Source of the DNA: Thamnidium elegans
Lineage: Eukaryota > Mucoromycota > Mucoromycetes > Mucorales > Mucoraceae
Direction: 5' to 3'
Assembly: GCA_025201345.1 (NCBI GenBank)
Contig: JAIXMG010000036.1
Coordinates: 124,001 to 188,000, forward strand
DNA: 64,000 bases
Part shown: piece by piece, positions 10,738-21,290 of the stretch
Layout: the number at the start of each line of letters is the position of its first letter
How positions within the stretch are numbered: position 1 is the stretch's first letter
Program-made: the position numbers and the translations under genes
Notes under the pieces: generated by a model
What the model was told of the DNA's origin: nothing
The model's input: the letters and a program-made list of their open reading frames with translations, nothing else
The model's database searches: none

Positions 10738-12705
10738 TTATTTATTCTTTAATGTTATAAGGTCCATGGCGATACAGTAACAGCTAACATGGGGCTTATC
10801 AATATCAAAATTTAAAAGACTTTTGTCAGTTCCAAAGCAAACATTGAATTCAGTATCCTTTTTACAGGTAAAAGTAAGAGATCGACAAAGATAAATAGTG
10901 CTTCGTATATCTTGTCTAACTAAAGCCTTTTTTACTGTGCCATCGTAATAATACCATTGTTTTTTTCCATCCGTGTATTTAAACTTGATGTTTAATGCCT
11001 CACACTTGTCATTAGAAGTCTGTTGAACGACAATATAGCATTTTTTGAAGCATTTGAATGGTGTTAAATCCAAGTTCGAGTTAAATCTACCGCGACTTCC
11101 TAAAACTAAGACTTCGATATCAGGGAGATAAGTAGAGATCGTTTTGAATAAGTTGTTGGCTGGTGCACTACTAAGAAAATGCACCATCTTCAAATTATTC
11201 TGAATACCATCCAATCCATTTTTCCTTTGGTTTGGGCACCCTTGTATCTGCAAGCAGCCTGTCACTTTAAAATATTGAAGATTTATACAGTTTATAAATA
11301 CATATTTCAAAAACTTCATTATAAAATCATCTGCTACTTTGTTTAAATCTAATTCTAAGCGATCGATGATTTCAGGTCCAATAGTTGAAATAGAGATAGT
11401 GGGTAAAGGGAATTCTGGTAAGGATTCATAAGCCCCATAAATACTACCATAACCGCGTCTTCTATAATAATCTGCATCCTCTATTTCGTTTTCCAGTCCA
11501 TAATAATCTACATCGTCTAAACCATACGTCAAAACCAGTTGCTTATCTGATGAACTATACTCGAAATAATCTTGGGGGGGACTGGTTCCACAAAATTTTA
11601 CAGTACATAGAGCCTTCTTATTTCCTTTAAAAGCATTAACAACTTGAAACCATTTCGACATTTTTAGTTTATGGGTTAAAAGTGTTGGGAACTTGTGATT
11701 TTTCATAAAAGATATACAAACATTATTCAACTTTCCTAGTTTTTCCATAAGCATCAGAGTGTCTTCCATTCCAACGTCTTCTATCAAATCATATAGTCCC
11801 AACGTAGCCTGAATATTTACGGTATGTAACATATTTGCAAGATAGCTCGTAAGATACCTGGTATAATAAATTGGTAGTGACGGCAAATTAAGATTTAGTC
11901 GTCGTAAACCTTTATTTAATTTTACATTGGGCTCGACTCTTAGCTCCAACCATTCTTGTACAGCTCTCTGGGAACAATTAAGATCACTTGTGCATACCAA
12001 GTCTGTCAATTGAGGACAACGTTCTTGAATTCGAAACGTTATCGAGTTGTCGCTATAATTATTATAAAATACAAGCTGTTTTAAATTTTTGAATTGACTG
12101 AGCATATCAAGAATACCCACACCGCTACAGGTATAGCCCATGGTATCTTCTGTATACTCCAAATAAAGGCTTGTTAACGTGCCACAAAATCTGAAACAAG
12201 TAGAAAGGTACTCATGATAGCCACTGACCCCGTAAAAAGATTCAAATGGCAAGGTTGTAATTTTTTTTATATGTTGTAACTTTGCAAAAAATAAAAAAGA
12301 AATATAATATGTAAAGCTGCCACTCTCTGTCAAATCAATTTCTTCAATATTGGGTAAATACTTTAGTAAAAGCAAAAACTCGCATCGGCTTAACCTTGGC
12401 GGGATTTCTTTCTTTTTAGTCGGTGTGTTTGGTGTACGTCGAAAAATATCCACTTCACCTTCGAACTCGCTTTTAAATGTCAATTTTCGAATAAGGTGTC
12501 CATTTTTAAAGTATTCGCTGATACCATCACTTGATAAGTTTAATTTCGCTATTTGAACTTCGTAATCGTCTATTACCAACTCTCTCTTGTATACTCGAGC
12601 TGCGACTACATTCCACTGCTTAAAAACAAAAGAGCAAATTTGAATTACTGGTCTACTGAGGTAATAAAAGATACCGTAATAGATTTCAGCCAGTAGATGA
12701 TTCAT
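10738..12705 (-). CDS. F-box/LRR-like protein, tandem copy 1
   Basis: A single exon of 655 residues from the ATG at 12705. An in-frame ATG 129 bp upstream exists, but MNHLLAEIYYGIFYYLSRP aligns with the starts of the other copies. Residues about 1-45 form an F-box (LL-E-Y--IF--LSRP-IQ--SFVFKQWN), the Skp1-binding module of SCF ubiquitin ligases. The rest contains irregular leucine-rich segments (PNIEEIDLTESG; LTSLYLEYTED; LSQFKNLKQLVFYNN; CINLQYFKVTG) suited to substrate binding. The closest paralogue is copy 4, including conserved 5' flanking DNA. No function can be assigned; a substrate adaptor role is inferred from domain architecture. The F-box of this copy is the most altered (FVFKQWN versus FVCRRLN in copies 3 and 4). 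Confidence 0.8.
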   Translation of the reverse strand: MNHLLAEIYYGIFYYLSRPVIQICSFVFKQWNVVAARVYKRELVIDDYEVQIAKLNLSSDGISEYFKNGHLIRKLTFKSEFEGEVDIFRRTPNTPTKKKEIPPRLSRCEFLLLLKYLPNIEEIDLTESGSFTYYISFLFFAKLQHIKKITTLPFESFYGVSGYHEYLSTCFRFCGTLTSLYLEYTEDTMGYTCSGVGILDMLSQFKNLKQLVFYNNYSDNSITFRIQERCPQLTDLVCTSDLNCSQRAVQEWLELRVEPNVKLNKGLRRLNLNLPSLPIYYTRYLTSYLANMLHTVNIQATLGLYDLIEDVGMEDTLMLMEKLGKLNNVCISFMKNHKFPTLLTHKLKMSKWFQVVNAFKGNKKALCTVKFCGTSPPQDYFEYSSSDKQLVLTYGLDDVDYYGLENEIEDADYYRRRGYGSIYGAYESLPEFPLPTISISTIGPEIIDRLELDLNKVADDFIMKFLKYVFINCINLQYFKVTGCLQIQGCPNQRKNGLDGIQNNLKMVHFLSSAPANNLFKTISTYLPDIEVLVLGSRGRFNSNLDLTPFKCFKKCYIVVQQTSNDKCEALNIKFKYTDGKKQWYYYDGTVKKALVRQDIRSTIYLCRSLTFTCKKDTEFNVCFGTDKSLLNFDIDKPHVSCYCIAMDLITLKNK

Positions 12706-14390
12706 AATTTTAATTATTATTCCTAAAAGAAAAAGAGCTATTCTTAAAGAAAAAGAGTGCCACAATTTATAAAAAGCTAATCCCTTTTTTATACTGGCAC
12801 GTGTACAGTTTTTTTTTATTATACTTTTTCGCATATTTCCGTTTTTATTTAGAGTTCTTTAAAAGCCACGATATGATCATTGTAAATTTGAGGCTATATT
12901 TTTATTTTTAAGGGGAATGTGGTAAAATCACACATAAAATAAAATATATAATAATCGATGAGATCATCGATTATAAAACATAACAAACGTTAGATATCAA
13001 AATGAATCTTATATATAAAAAAAAGCACAGGATCTAGAAATCAAGATCCTCAGGCTATAGAAGTCGCTGGATCAAATCTAAGTGTAACGATCAATCACAA
13101 TAGTGCGACCATTATTGCAAAAGACTATAAATAAGAAATTATAGTTAGCAATCCCTTTTACCGGGATTGATTTTTACAATTAAAATAAGAAATAAACGTT
13201 ATTAGACATTTAATCTTATTCACCTGTTTTTATTAATTTTTCTGTGTTAAATCAAAAGTATTTCTCCACAGGGAAGAGATATAACAATTAATAGATTATT
13301 TCTGCGGAAGGTCGTAACCTCAATGTAGTTGATCACCAATTTATAAAACCAATAAACTCGACCAGAAACTATATACGCCACATTTTATAGTGACCCAATG
13401 ATACCGCGGTTACTAATTAGATTAGACAAAAGAGAGAAGCTAGATTATTACAGAACCTAGGCATGGTTGAGGGAGGGGGGGGGGCGGGTTTGTTTCTTGT
13501 TTTTGGCTACATCACGCTGGGCAGAGTCAAGTTCTCCTACAAAAATAATCATTATGAGCAGATGAGTTAAAAAAATATTTTATACCTCTTTTATGATAGT
13601 TGTAGAGAAACTGGCCTATAATAATGTAGTAACTGAGAATTGTGGCTCGTTCCAAAAAGTTCAACAGAGGGGAAATCTATAAAAAAAAAAAATAACATCT
13701 GTTGGACTACATAATTTACAAGTACAGTGCGTACCTTCCAGGAATAGAAAATAATGACCTTCACTTTTAATTTAATAGTCGAAAGATATAAGATTTTACC
13801 CAATAGTTGAAGTACCTTCACTTTTGTAACTGATATTTCGTTCACAATAGTCCCACAACAATCCAACTACCAAATTCCATGAGGACTATCACAACTATTG
13901 GAAGAACAGGTATGAAGAGGATAGGTTAATCAGCCTTAGATAACGAACGAGAGAAGGTTTAGAGGAAGCTACATTTAACATTATTGATTCCATGGTCGCG
14001 ACAACAAAACGGATATGTTTATAACTGTTAGAATATATCTTAATTTTTATTAACGTTTTGCTTTGTATAGTTTCGCTCCTCCTCCGCTAATCATGCTGTT
14101 GATCTTGAGAATCCCTCCTCCTCCTCCTCCAGTTCCACCATTTTGGATGTACTGGATATTTACCAGGAGTAGGTTGTTACATCTGACCTCCTTTTTTTTT
14201 AATAAATATCCACTTTAGTTCATGTTGAGTATTTTACATCATGCAAAGCTTATTAACCGCACTTGTTTGTAACACATGCGATCCTTATATTAAAAACGTA
14301 AAATGTTCTATTTTTGATGTAAGTTTATTATTTATACCTGTTTGCTCTTTAAAAAAAATATGTGTCGTTATTTATTTATCACTTTTTGGT
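12706..14390. other. Long spacer between F-box copies 1 and 2
   Basis: Contains the copy 1 promoter, an 11-bp-armed palindrome (12951-12974), a G-rich run at 13471-13488, and a minus-strand open stretch (13591-13866) that splits into two coding-like pieces around a GTACGC donor-like site (13866-13735, then 13680-13591). That stretch may be a relic of a transposon or other gene; I cannot name it. The 3' part (14322-14390) resembles the flank beyond the pseudogene copy 5 (21822-21899). Confidence 0.45.
12785..12799 (-). promoter_or_regulatory. Conserved TATA-type element upstream of F-box copy 1
   Basis: Reads TGCCAGTATAAAAAA on the minus strand, about 80 bp before the ATG. The same core is found ahead of all five tandem copies, so it is likely the core promoter. 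Confidence 0.55.
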
Positions 14391-16310
14391 TTATATAAGG
14401 TTCGTGGGAATACGATAATGTCTATCTTGAGAATTGTCAATATCAAACTTCAAAAGGCTTTCATCAGACTCAAAGCAAACATTGAATTCAATATCTTTTT
14501 CACAAATAAAAGTAAAAGTGCGGCAAGGATACCTAACAGTATCCTCTCTAACAAAAAACTTTTTTACTTCGCCGTCGTAATAATACCGTTGTTTTTTTCC
14601 ATTTGTGTATTCAAACTTGAGAGCTGTGGACCAACAGATATAATTAAGACCCTGTTGAATGATTAGGTAACACCTTTTTAAGCTTTTAAATAGTGTTAAA
14701 TCGAAGCTCGTGTCAAAACTGCTGTGACTTCCCAAAATCAAGACTTCGGTATCCGGTAGATGGGTAGAGACCCCATAAAATAAATAATTGGTTGGCGCTC
14801 CACTAAGAAAATGTACAGTTTTCCGATTATTTTGAATACTACTAAGCTCACCGGTTTTCTGGATTGGATGCCTTTGAATCTTCAAGTTATTTTCCACCGT
14901 AATGTATTGAAGATTTATACAGTTTGAAAATGCATATTCCAATAGTTTCAGTACAGTATAATCCTCTAGATCATCAAAATTTAATTCTAAGTTATCGATA
15001 ATTTCAGGCCCAATAGTTGAAATAGATCTAGTAGATGAGATAAATTTCGAAAAGAGACCAATAAGACCGTGTATGTGATCCTCCTCTTCTTCTCCAAAAA
15101 CATCTACGTCGTCTAATTCGTAATCCAAAACCAATCGTTTATCTAACGAACTATACTTAAAAGAATCTCCTAAGTAATTGACTCCATAAAGTTTAACAGT
15201 ACATAATGCGTTTTTATTTCCTTTAAATGCATTGACGATTTGAAACCATTTCGTCGTTTTTAATTCGCTACTTAAACGTGTTCTTCGGGGCCTATTATTT
15301 CGCGCAAAGGAAATACAAACATCATTCAACTGTCCTAATTTTTTCATAAGTCCCAAAGCGTCTTCCATTCCAACGCCTTCTATCCAATCATAGAATCCAG
15401 TAGATGTAGTCCGAATATTTACTGTATGTAATATATCTTCAATATAGCTCGTAAGATATTTTGTATAATCAATTAATAACCATGATAAAATAATATTCAA
15501 GTGTCGTAAACTTTTATTTAATTTTGCGATAGGCCCAATCTTCAGATTCGATGATTTTTGTACTACTTCATCCGGATAATTATACTTGCTTTTAAATGTT
15601 AACTCTGTTAATTGAGGACACATCTCTTGAATTCGAAACATGATCAAGTCGGTACAGTATGTGTTATAAACTATGAGCTGTTTTAAATTCTTGAATTGGC
15701 TTAGCATAGTGAGAATATCCATACCACAATAATTATAATCGTTTGTAGTTTCCGTATACCGAAAGCTAAGGCTTGTTAAAGTATCACAAAATCTGAAACA
15801 AGCAATAAAATACGGACGATAGGTAATATCGAAACAATAAGATTCAGACGGAAAAGATGTGATCCTTTTAAGATGTTGTAAGTTTTCTTCAAAAAGAAAA
15901 GAAACGTATTCTGAAAAGTTGCCACTTTCTGTTAAATCAATTTCTTCAATATTAGGTAAGTACTTTAGAAGTAAAAGAAACTCGTATCGACTAAAGGATG
16001 GTGGTGTCCTTTCTTTCTTTTTGTCATACGTTTCTAGTGCATCTTGAAAAATCTCCACTTCACCTTCAAACTCGGTTTTAAATGTCAATTTTCGAACAAA
16101 ATGTCCATTTCTCAAGTATTTACTGGCATTATCACCTGCTAAATAAACGTTTGCCAATCGAACTTTGTAATCATCTATTATCAGCTCTTTACTGTATACT
16201 TGAGCTGCAACTGCATTCAACCGTTTACAAACAAAGAAGCAAGTCTGAATTTCTGGTCTACTTAAGTGACGTAAAATATGATAATAGACTTCAGCCGGTA
16301 AGTTATTCAT
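14391..16310 (-). CDS. F-box/LRR-like protein, tandem copy 2
   Basis: A single exon of 639 residues. It starts MNNLPAEVYYHILRHLSRPEIQ, a canonical F-box core (LPAEVYYHIL...FVCKRLN), followed by the family blocks YLPNIEEIDLTESG, LSQFKNLKQLIVYN, QEMCPQLTELTF, ALCTVKLYG and ISTIGPEIIDNLEL, and the C-terminal YYYDGEVKKFFVRED...FNVCFE. It ends NLI, like copies 4 and 5. The ATG is directly preceded, in transcript sense, by a T-run/A-run junction. Probably an SCF substrate-recognition subunit, target unknown. Divergence from copies 1, 3 and 4 is spread along the whole length, suggesting an older duplication. Confidence 0.8.
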   Translation of the reverse strand: MNNLPAEVYYHILRHLSRPEIQTCFFVCKRLNAVAAQVYSKELIIDDYKVRLANVYLAGDNASKYLRNGHFVRKLTFKTEFEGEVEIFQDALETYDKKKERTPPSFSRYEFLLLLKYLPNIEEIDLTESGNFSEYVSFLFEENLQHLKRITSFPSESYCFDITYRPYFIACFRFCDTLTSLSFRYTETTNDYNYCGMDILTMLSQFKNLKQLIVYNTYCTDLIMFRIQEMCPQLTELTFKSKYNYPDEVVQKSSNLKIGPIAKLNKSLRHLNIILSWLLIDYTKYLTSYIEDILHTVNIRTTSTGFYDWIEGVGMEDALGLMKKLGQLNDVCISFARNNRPRRTRLSSELKTTKWFQIVNAFKGNKNALCTVKLYGVNYLGDSFKYSSLDKRLVLDYELDDVDVFGEEEEDHIHGLIGLFSKFISSTRSISTIGPEIIDNLELNFDDLEDYTVLKLLEYAFSNCINLQYITVENNLKIQRHPIQKTGELSSIQNNRKTVHFLSGAPTNYLFYGVSTHLPDTEVLILGSHSSFDTSFDLTLFKSLKRCYLIIQQGLNYICWSTALKFEYTNGKKQRYYYDGEVKKFFVREDTVRYPCRTFTFICEKDIEFNVCFESDESLLKFDIDNSQDRHYRIPTNLI

Positions 16311-16834
16311 TTTTTTTTTTTTTTTAAAAAAAAAAGAGGACCTTTTTATACTTGCAGAGATAAAGACGTATTTACGTGAATGCGAAACTTGATTCTTGTT
16401 TTTTTAACGATAGAAGCGGCATCCTTTTGGTTTCTCAAGCCACATGTTACCCGATCCAAAAAGTAACATTTGTGATACCAAAAGAAATATTTTATTACTT
16501 ACAAATGTTAAAATTTAATAAACAAATTATTCTATCCGACTAATATTCACCATAGTCAAGTATTTTAGGCACTCTTGTTCATAACACATATAATAAAAAC
16601 CATGCAGCACAAATCATTAGATATATTTTCTGAGCTTCAATTTTATTTATTACATATGTACTTTAAATATACCAGTTAACCCCCTCCCTCCAAAGTATAT
16701 ATGTATACATATAACGATAATAAATAAATGAAAGAGTACACGCAACAATTTTACTATAGCCCGAATGACACATGGTATATACTCTTAGCTCTAAACAATT
16801 AGGTGGAAAAAAAAAATTGAAAAAAAATGCGCAT
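16311..16834. other. Spacer between F-box copies 2 and 3
   Basis: Holds the copy 2 promoter. The segment 16605-16640 (AGCACAAATCATTAGATATA) recurs downstream of pseudogene copy 5 at about 21780, showing that flanks were duplicated along with the genes. No gene of its own. Confidence 0.45.
16343..16357 (-). promoter_or_regulatory. Conserved TATA-type element upstream of F-box copy 2
   Basis: Reads CTGCAAGTATAAAAA on the minus strand, about 35-45 bp before the ATG, closer than in the other copies. Confidence 0.5.
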
Positions 16835-18862
16835 TTATTTATTACGCCATTTAATATATAAGGGGACGTGGGGAATACGATAACGGTTCTCTTGAAGTTT
16901 GCCAATATCAAAATTCCAAAGATTTTTGTTAAGCTCGAAGCATAAAGTGAAATCAGTATCCTTTTTACATATAATAGTATAAGATGTACGAAAAGGACGT
17001 TTAATCTGTCTAACTAAACTACCATTTTCGTAATAATACGATTGTTCTTTTCCATCGGTGTATTCAAACTTGAATAATAAAGGTTCGCGGTTGTAAGCAG
17101 TAATAGTTTGAATGAGAAAGTAACATCGTTTTAAATTTTTAAAGTATGTCAAATTCCAGGTCACATTATCATTGCTATAGTTCGCGAAAACCAAAAGTTC
17201 AATATTCGGTAAATAAGAAGAGATTACACTAAGCGCGTCGGCGGTTGGTTCAGAGCAAATAAAATATACCATTTTCGAGCTAATTAGAATACTGTCAACC
17301 TCACTGTTTCTTTGGTTTGGACACCCTTGAATCTTCGTGTATTCTCCTATTCTAAGGTAGTGAAGATTGATACAATTCGAAAGTGCATATTTCAAATATA
17401 CCACTTCATCATGAACACTCATTCCACCTAAATCAAAATCTAAACGATTGATGATACCAGGTAAAATAGTTGAAATAAATGCTGTAGGAAAAGGAAGGTC
17501 GGATAAGGGTGCATTATAACGGTATGTAAAGCTATCCCCTTCTAAAATATCATGTGCTGCTGTCCATCCACGGGTTAAAGTTAGCTGTTTATCCGAGGAA
17601 CTATACTCAAAATAATCTTGTAGGGAGTTGGGTTTACAAAATTTAACAGAACATAAAACATTTTTATTTCCTTTAAAAGCATCCGCAACTTGAAACCATT
17701 TAATTGTTCTCTGTCTACTAGATAAATGGGTTGCTCTAGGAATATCACTTTCTGAAAAGGCAATAGAAACATCCTTTGTCAGTCCTAGATTCTTCATAAG
17801 CTTCAAAGCATCTTCCATCCCAACTTCGTCTATCCAATCATAAAGCCCAGTACGTTTAACCTGAATACTAACTGATTTTAATCCATCTTCAATATAGCTT
17901 GTAAGATATTTAGTATAACCAATTGTTAATGACTCTAAAATAATATTCAAGTGTTGTAGACGTTTATTCAATTTTACGGGGGACTCTTGTACAAAGTCAT
18001 CCGAATTATCGCTTGTAAATATCAATTCTGTCAATTGAGGACAAAATTCTTGAATTCGAAACATTATAGAGTTATTACTGTAGCTGTTATGAAAAACAAG
18101 CTGTTTTAGATTTTTGAATTGACTTAGCATATGAAGAATACCCACACCACTAAAGTTATAATCTTTGGAAACACCCGTGTATTGCAAACAGAGACTTGTT
18201 AATGTGCCGCAAAACTTGAGACAAGCAGAAAGGTAATCGTTATGGTCAGGGCAGGAAAAATTGTCAGGCCTGAGAAGATTGGTAATCATAAAAGATTCTT
18301 CGTCAGGATAACCGTCAGTCCAAGAAAAACGGTCAGACCTGGTAAAATCGTCTGGTTTGGAAAAAATGCCGTGTTCATACGGTCCAGGCGCAATTTTTTT
18401 GATATGCTGTAAATTTGCATCAAGTAAATAAGAAAGATAGTATGTGTAGTAACCACTTTCTGTAAAATCGATTTCTTCAATGTTAGGTAAATACTCCAGC
18501 AAAAGTAAAAACTCAGCTCGACTAAATCTAGCTGATCGGTTATCCGTTTTATAAATGAAATCATGATAATCCATAAGTATCCATTGAGACTCGCTTTTAA
18601 TTATCAAATTTCTAACAAGATGTCCGTTTTTAAAATACGTGTTGGTATAATCACTTGCAAACCACTTCAAAAATCTGCGTTTCCCTTGGGCTAGATTAAC
18701 TTTCACAATTCGAAGTTTGCGGTCATTAATTAACAGCATTTTATTGATTACTTGAAATGTTACTTCATTCAATCGTCTACAAACAAGAGAGAAAGCCTGG
18801 ATTTCTGGTCTACTCAAGTAATGGAAGATACCATAATAGACTTCAGCTGGTAGTTCGTCCAT
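16835..18862 (-). CDS. F-box/LRR-like protein, tandem copy 3
   Basis: A single exon of 675 residues. It starts MDELPAEVYYGIFHYLSRPE, with the F-box continuing to SLVCRRLNEV. It carries the same repeat blocks as its neighbours (YLPNIEEIDFTESG, FCGTLTSLCLQYTG, LSQFKNLKQLVFHN, VGMEDALKLMKNLG, YYYENGSLVRQ). It is longer than copy 2 because of an insertion at about residues 165-200, rich in Phe, Ser and Asp (FSKPDDFTRSDRF), made of short near-repeats of a DNA unit around 18250-18360. It ends YIKWRNK, unlike the NLI tail of copies 2, 4 and 5. Function unknown; SCF adaptor by domain inference. Confidence 0.8.
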   Translation of the reverse strand: MDELPAEVYYGIFHYLSRPEIQAFSLVCRRLNEVTFQVINKMLLINDRKLRIVKVNLAQGKRRFLKWFASDYTNTYFKNGHLVRNLIIKSESQWILMDYHDFIYKTDNRSARFSRAEFLLLLEYLPNIEEIDFTESGYYTYYLSYLLDANLQHIKKIAPGPYEHGIFSKPDDFTRSDRFSWTDGYPDEESFMITNLLRPDNFSCPDHNDYLSACLKFCGTLTSLCLQYTGVSKDYNFSGVGILHMLSQFKNLKQLVFHNSYSNNSIMFRIQEFCPQLTELIFTSDNSDDFVQESPVKLNKRLQHLNIILESLTIGYTKYLTSYIEDGLKSVSIQVKRTGLYDWIDEVGMEDALKLMKNLGLTKDVSIAFSESDIPRATHLSSRQRTIKWFQVADAFKGNKNVLCSVKFCKPNSLQDYFEYSSSDKQLTLTRGWTAAHDILEGDSFTYRYNAPLSDLPFPTAFISTILPGIINRLDFDLGGMSVHDEVVYLKYALSNCINLHYLRIGEYTKIQGCPNQRNSEVDSILISSKMVYFICSEPTADALSVISSYLPNIELLVFANYSNDNVTWNLTYFKNLKRCYFLIQTITAYNREPLLFKFEYTDGKEQSYYYENGSLVRQIKRPFRTSYTIICKKDTDFTLCFELNKNLWNFDIGKLQENRYRIPHVPLYIKWRNK

Positions 18863-19313
18863 AATTAAATGTATATATATATATATTTTTTTTTTAAAAA
18901 AAAAGGAAAATAAAAATGGGATTCTTATTTATACTTACAGCGATAAATGCATAAATGTAAACAAAATGCGTAGTAAGGAGGACAAGACACAAGACAGGGC
19001 TTAATTTAAACCACACGACGCCTGATCCAAAAAGCAACCTTCTTTCTTACTAAATATCCACCTGTGGTGATATTTTATCGTTTAATAGAATATACTACAT
19101 AGCTAATGTCTAATATTTCAGATAATATAAATCTTTCGGGAACCCTTCTTTTTTTTTTTCAGAACATATAATAGTAACCAATCACTCTTCCTAAAGTACA
19201 ATAAATAGGGTTCAATAGAAATGAGGGGTAGTGCAGCAAATAAATTAAAAGTAGATGTAATTACAGTTTGGAAGAAAGTAATATATATGTATATATTTAT
19301 TACAACCTTTGAT
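18863..19313. other. Spacer between F-box copies 3 and 4
   Basis: Contains the copy 3 promoter with a TA repeat (about 18870-18885) and a T-run/A-run junction near the ATG. No coding frame of its own. Confidence 0.4.
18925..18940 (-). promoter_or_regulatory. Conserved TATA-type element upstream of F-box copy 3
   Basis: Reads CTGTAAGTATAAATAA on the minus strand, 63-78 bp before the ATG. It is the most diverged of the five versions. Confidence 0.45.
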
Positions 19314-21290
19314 TTATATAAAGTTCATGGGAATACGACAACAGCTATCAAGAGGCTTGTCAATATCAAAATTCAAAAGACTTTTGTCAGTTCCAAAGCA
19401 AACATTGAATTCAATATCATTTTTACAAGTAAAAGTAAGAGATCGACAAAGATAAATAGTATTTTGTGTATCCTGTCTAACTAAAGTCTTTTTTACTGTG
19501 CCATCGTAATAATACCATTGTTTTTTTCCATCCGTGTATTCAAACTTGATATTTAATGCCTCACACTTATCATTAGAAGTCTGTTGAACGACGATGTAGC
19601 ACCTTTTTAAGCTTTTAAACGGTCTTAAATCCAAGTTCGAGTTATACCTACTGCGACTTCCCAAAACCAATACTTCAATATCCGGTAGATATTTAATGAT
19701 GATGTTGAATATGTTGTAGGTTGGTATACCGTTAAGAAAATGCACCATCTTCAATTCCTTGTTTCTTTGGTTTTTATATCCTCGAATCAGAAGGTAGTCT
19801 GTCACTTTAAGATACTGAAGGTTTATACAGTTTGTAAATACGTATTTCAAAAACCTCATTATAAAACTATCTGATGCTTTGTCTAGATTTAATTCGAAGC
19901 GATCGATAATTTCAGGTCCAATAGTTGAAATAGAGCTAGTGGGTAATGGAAATCCTTGTAAGGATTCATTAGTCGAATAAATAGGACCATAATCGTGTCT
20001 TCTATAATAATCTACATCTTCTCTGTCATAATTATATATATCTTCTCTTTCACGATGATCGATTTCATTATATACATCTTGTATTTCATTTTCCAATCCA
20101 TGATAATCTTCATCTTCCAATACATAAGCCAAAACTAGTTGGCCATCCAATGCATTATACTTGAAGTAATCTTGTGAGGAGCTAGTTCCACAAAATTTTA
20201 CAGTACATAGAGCCTTCTTACTTCCTTTAAAAGCATTAACAACTTGAAACCATTTCGACATTTTTGCTTTATGGGTTAAATCTGTGCTTGGGGACCTAAA
20301 AGATATACAAACATCGTTCAACTTTCCTAGTTTTTTCATAAGCGTCAAAGAGTTTTCCATCCCAACTTCGTCTATCCAATCATAGAGTTCATGATATGCA
20401 ACCTGGATATTTACTGTATGTAACGTATCTGTAAGATAGCTCGTCAGATGTTTAGTATAATCAATTGGTAGTAGCAGTAAATTAATATTCAGACGTCGTA
20501 AACTTTTATTTAATTCTACAGTGGGTTCTGCTCCCTTCTCGTATGCACCTCGCTCTAGTACATTAGAGCTCCGGTGACAGTTAGAACCAGTCATAAATGT
20601 CAAATCTCTCAATTGAGGATAAAGTTTTTGGATTCGAAACATCATCAGGTTGTCTCTATAATTATTATAAAATACAAGCTGTTTTAAATTTTTGAATTGA
20701 CTGAGCATATCAAGAATACCCACACCGCTACAGGTATAGTCCATAGTATCTTCTGTGTACTCCAAATAAAGGCTTGTTAACGTGTTACAAAATTTGAAAC
20801 AAACAGAAAGATACTGGAGATAGTCACTGGTTCCATAACAAGATTCGAATGGCAAAGCCGTAATTTTTTTGATATACTGTAAATCTGCATCGATTAGAAA
20901 AGAAATATAATATGTAAAGTTGCCACTCTCTGTCAAATCGATTTCTTCAATATTAGGTAAATACTTTAGTAAAAGCAAAAACTCTTTTCGACTAAAATGA
21001 AAGTAACTTTGGTTGTTTTCGCCGGGCAGCCTTTCTATTACATCTTTAAATTTACTTTTAATTATCACTTTTTGAACAAGTTGTCCATTTTTAAAATATG
21101 TGTCGGCAGTGTCGCTCGCTAAATTAAATCTTGCTAGTTGAACTTTATAATCATCAATTATCAGTTCTTTATTGTATACTTGAATTGCCGCATCATTCAA
21201 TCGTCTACAAACAAAAGAGCAAATTTGAATTTCTGGTCTACTGAGGTGATAAAAGATACCATAATAGACTTCAGCCGGTAGATGATTCAT
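19314..21290 (-). CDS. F-box/LRR-like protein, tandem copy 4
   Basis: A single exon of 658 residues from the ATG at 21290 (MNHLPAEVYYGIFYHLSRPE); a further ATG lies 57 bp upstream in frame. The F-box (LPAEVYYGIF...SFVCRRLND) is intact. Long near-identical blocks with copy 1 include YTCSGVGILDMLSQFKNLK and the C-terminal KKQWYYYDGTVKK...RSLTFTCK, and about 75 bp of 5' flank also match, so copies 1 and 4 share the most recent duplication although two other genes lie between them. A charged insertion at about residues 395-425 (YHGLENEIQDVYNEID) adds acidic and Tyr residues near the variable centre. Probable SCF adaptor. Confidence 0.82.
   Translation of the reverse strand: MNHLPAEVYYGIFYHLSRPEIQICSFVCRRLNDAAIQVYNKELIIDDYKVQLARFNLASDTADTYFKNGQLVQKVIIKSKFKDVIERLPGENNQSYFHFSRKEFLLLLKYLPNIEEIDLTESGNFTYYISFLIDADLQYIKKITALPFESCYGTSDYLQYLSVCFKFCNTLTSLYLEYTEDTMDYTCSGVGILDMLSQFKNLKQLVFYNNYRDNLMMFRIQKLYPQLRDLTFMTGSNCHRSSNVLERGAYEKGAEPTVELNKSLRRLNINLLLLPIDYTKHLTSYLTDTLHTVNIQVAYHELYDWIDEVGMENSLTLMKKLGKLNDVCISFRSPSTDLTHKAKMSKWFQVVNAFKGSKKALCTVKFCGTSSSQDYFKYNALDGQLVLAYVLEDEDYHGLENEIQDVYNEIDHREREDIYNYDREDVDYYRRHDYGPIYSTNESLQGFPLPTSSISTIGPEIIDRFELNLDKASDSFIMRFLKYVFTNCINLQYLKVTDYLLIRGYKNQRNKELKMVHFLNGIPTYNIFNIIIKYLPDIEVLVLGSRSRYNSNLDLRPFKSLKRCYIVVQQTSNDKCEALNIKFEYTDGKKQWYYYDGTVKKTLVRQDTQNTIYLCRSLTFTCKNDIEFNVCFGTDKSLLNFDIDKPLDSCCRIPMNFI

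Noticed and set aside
13300..13325. CTGCGGAAGGTCGTAACC, reminiscent of the small-subunit rRNA 3' end
   Set aside because: Only a few bases match and the order is wrong; no flanking rRNA sequence exists.
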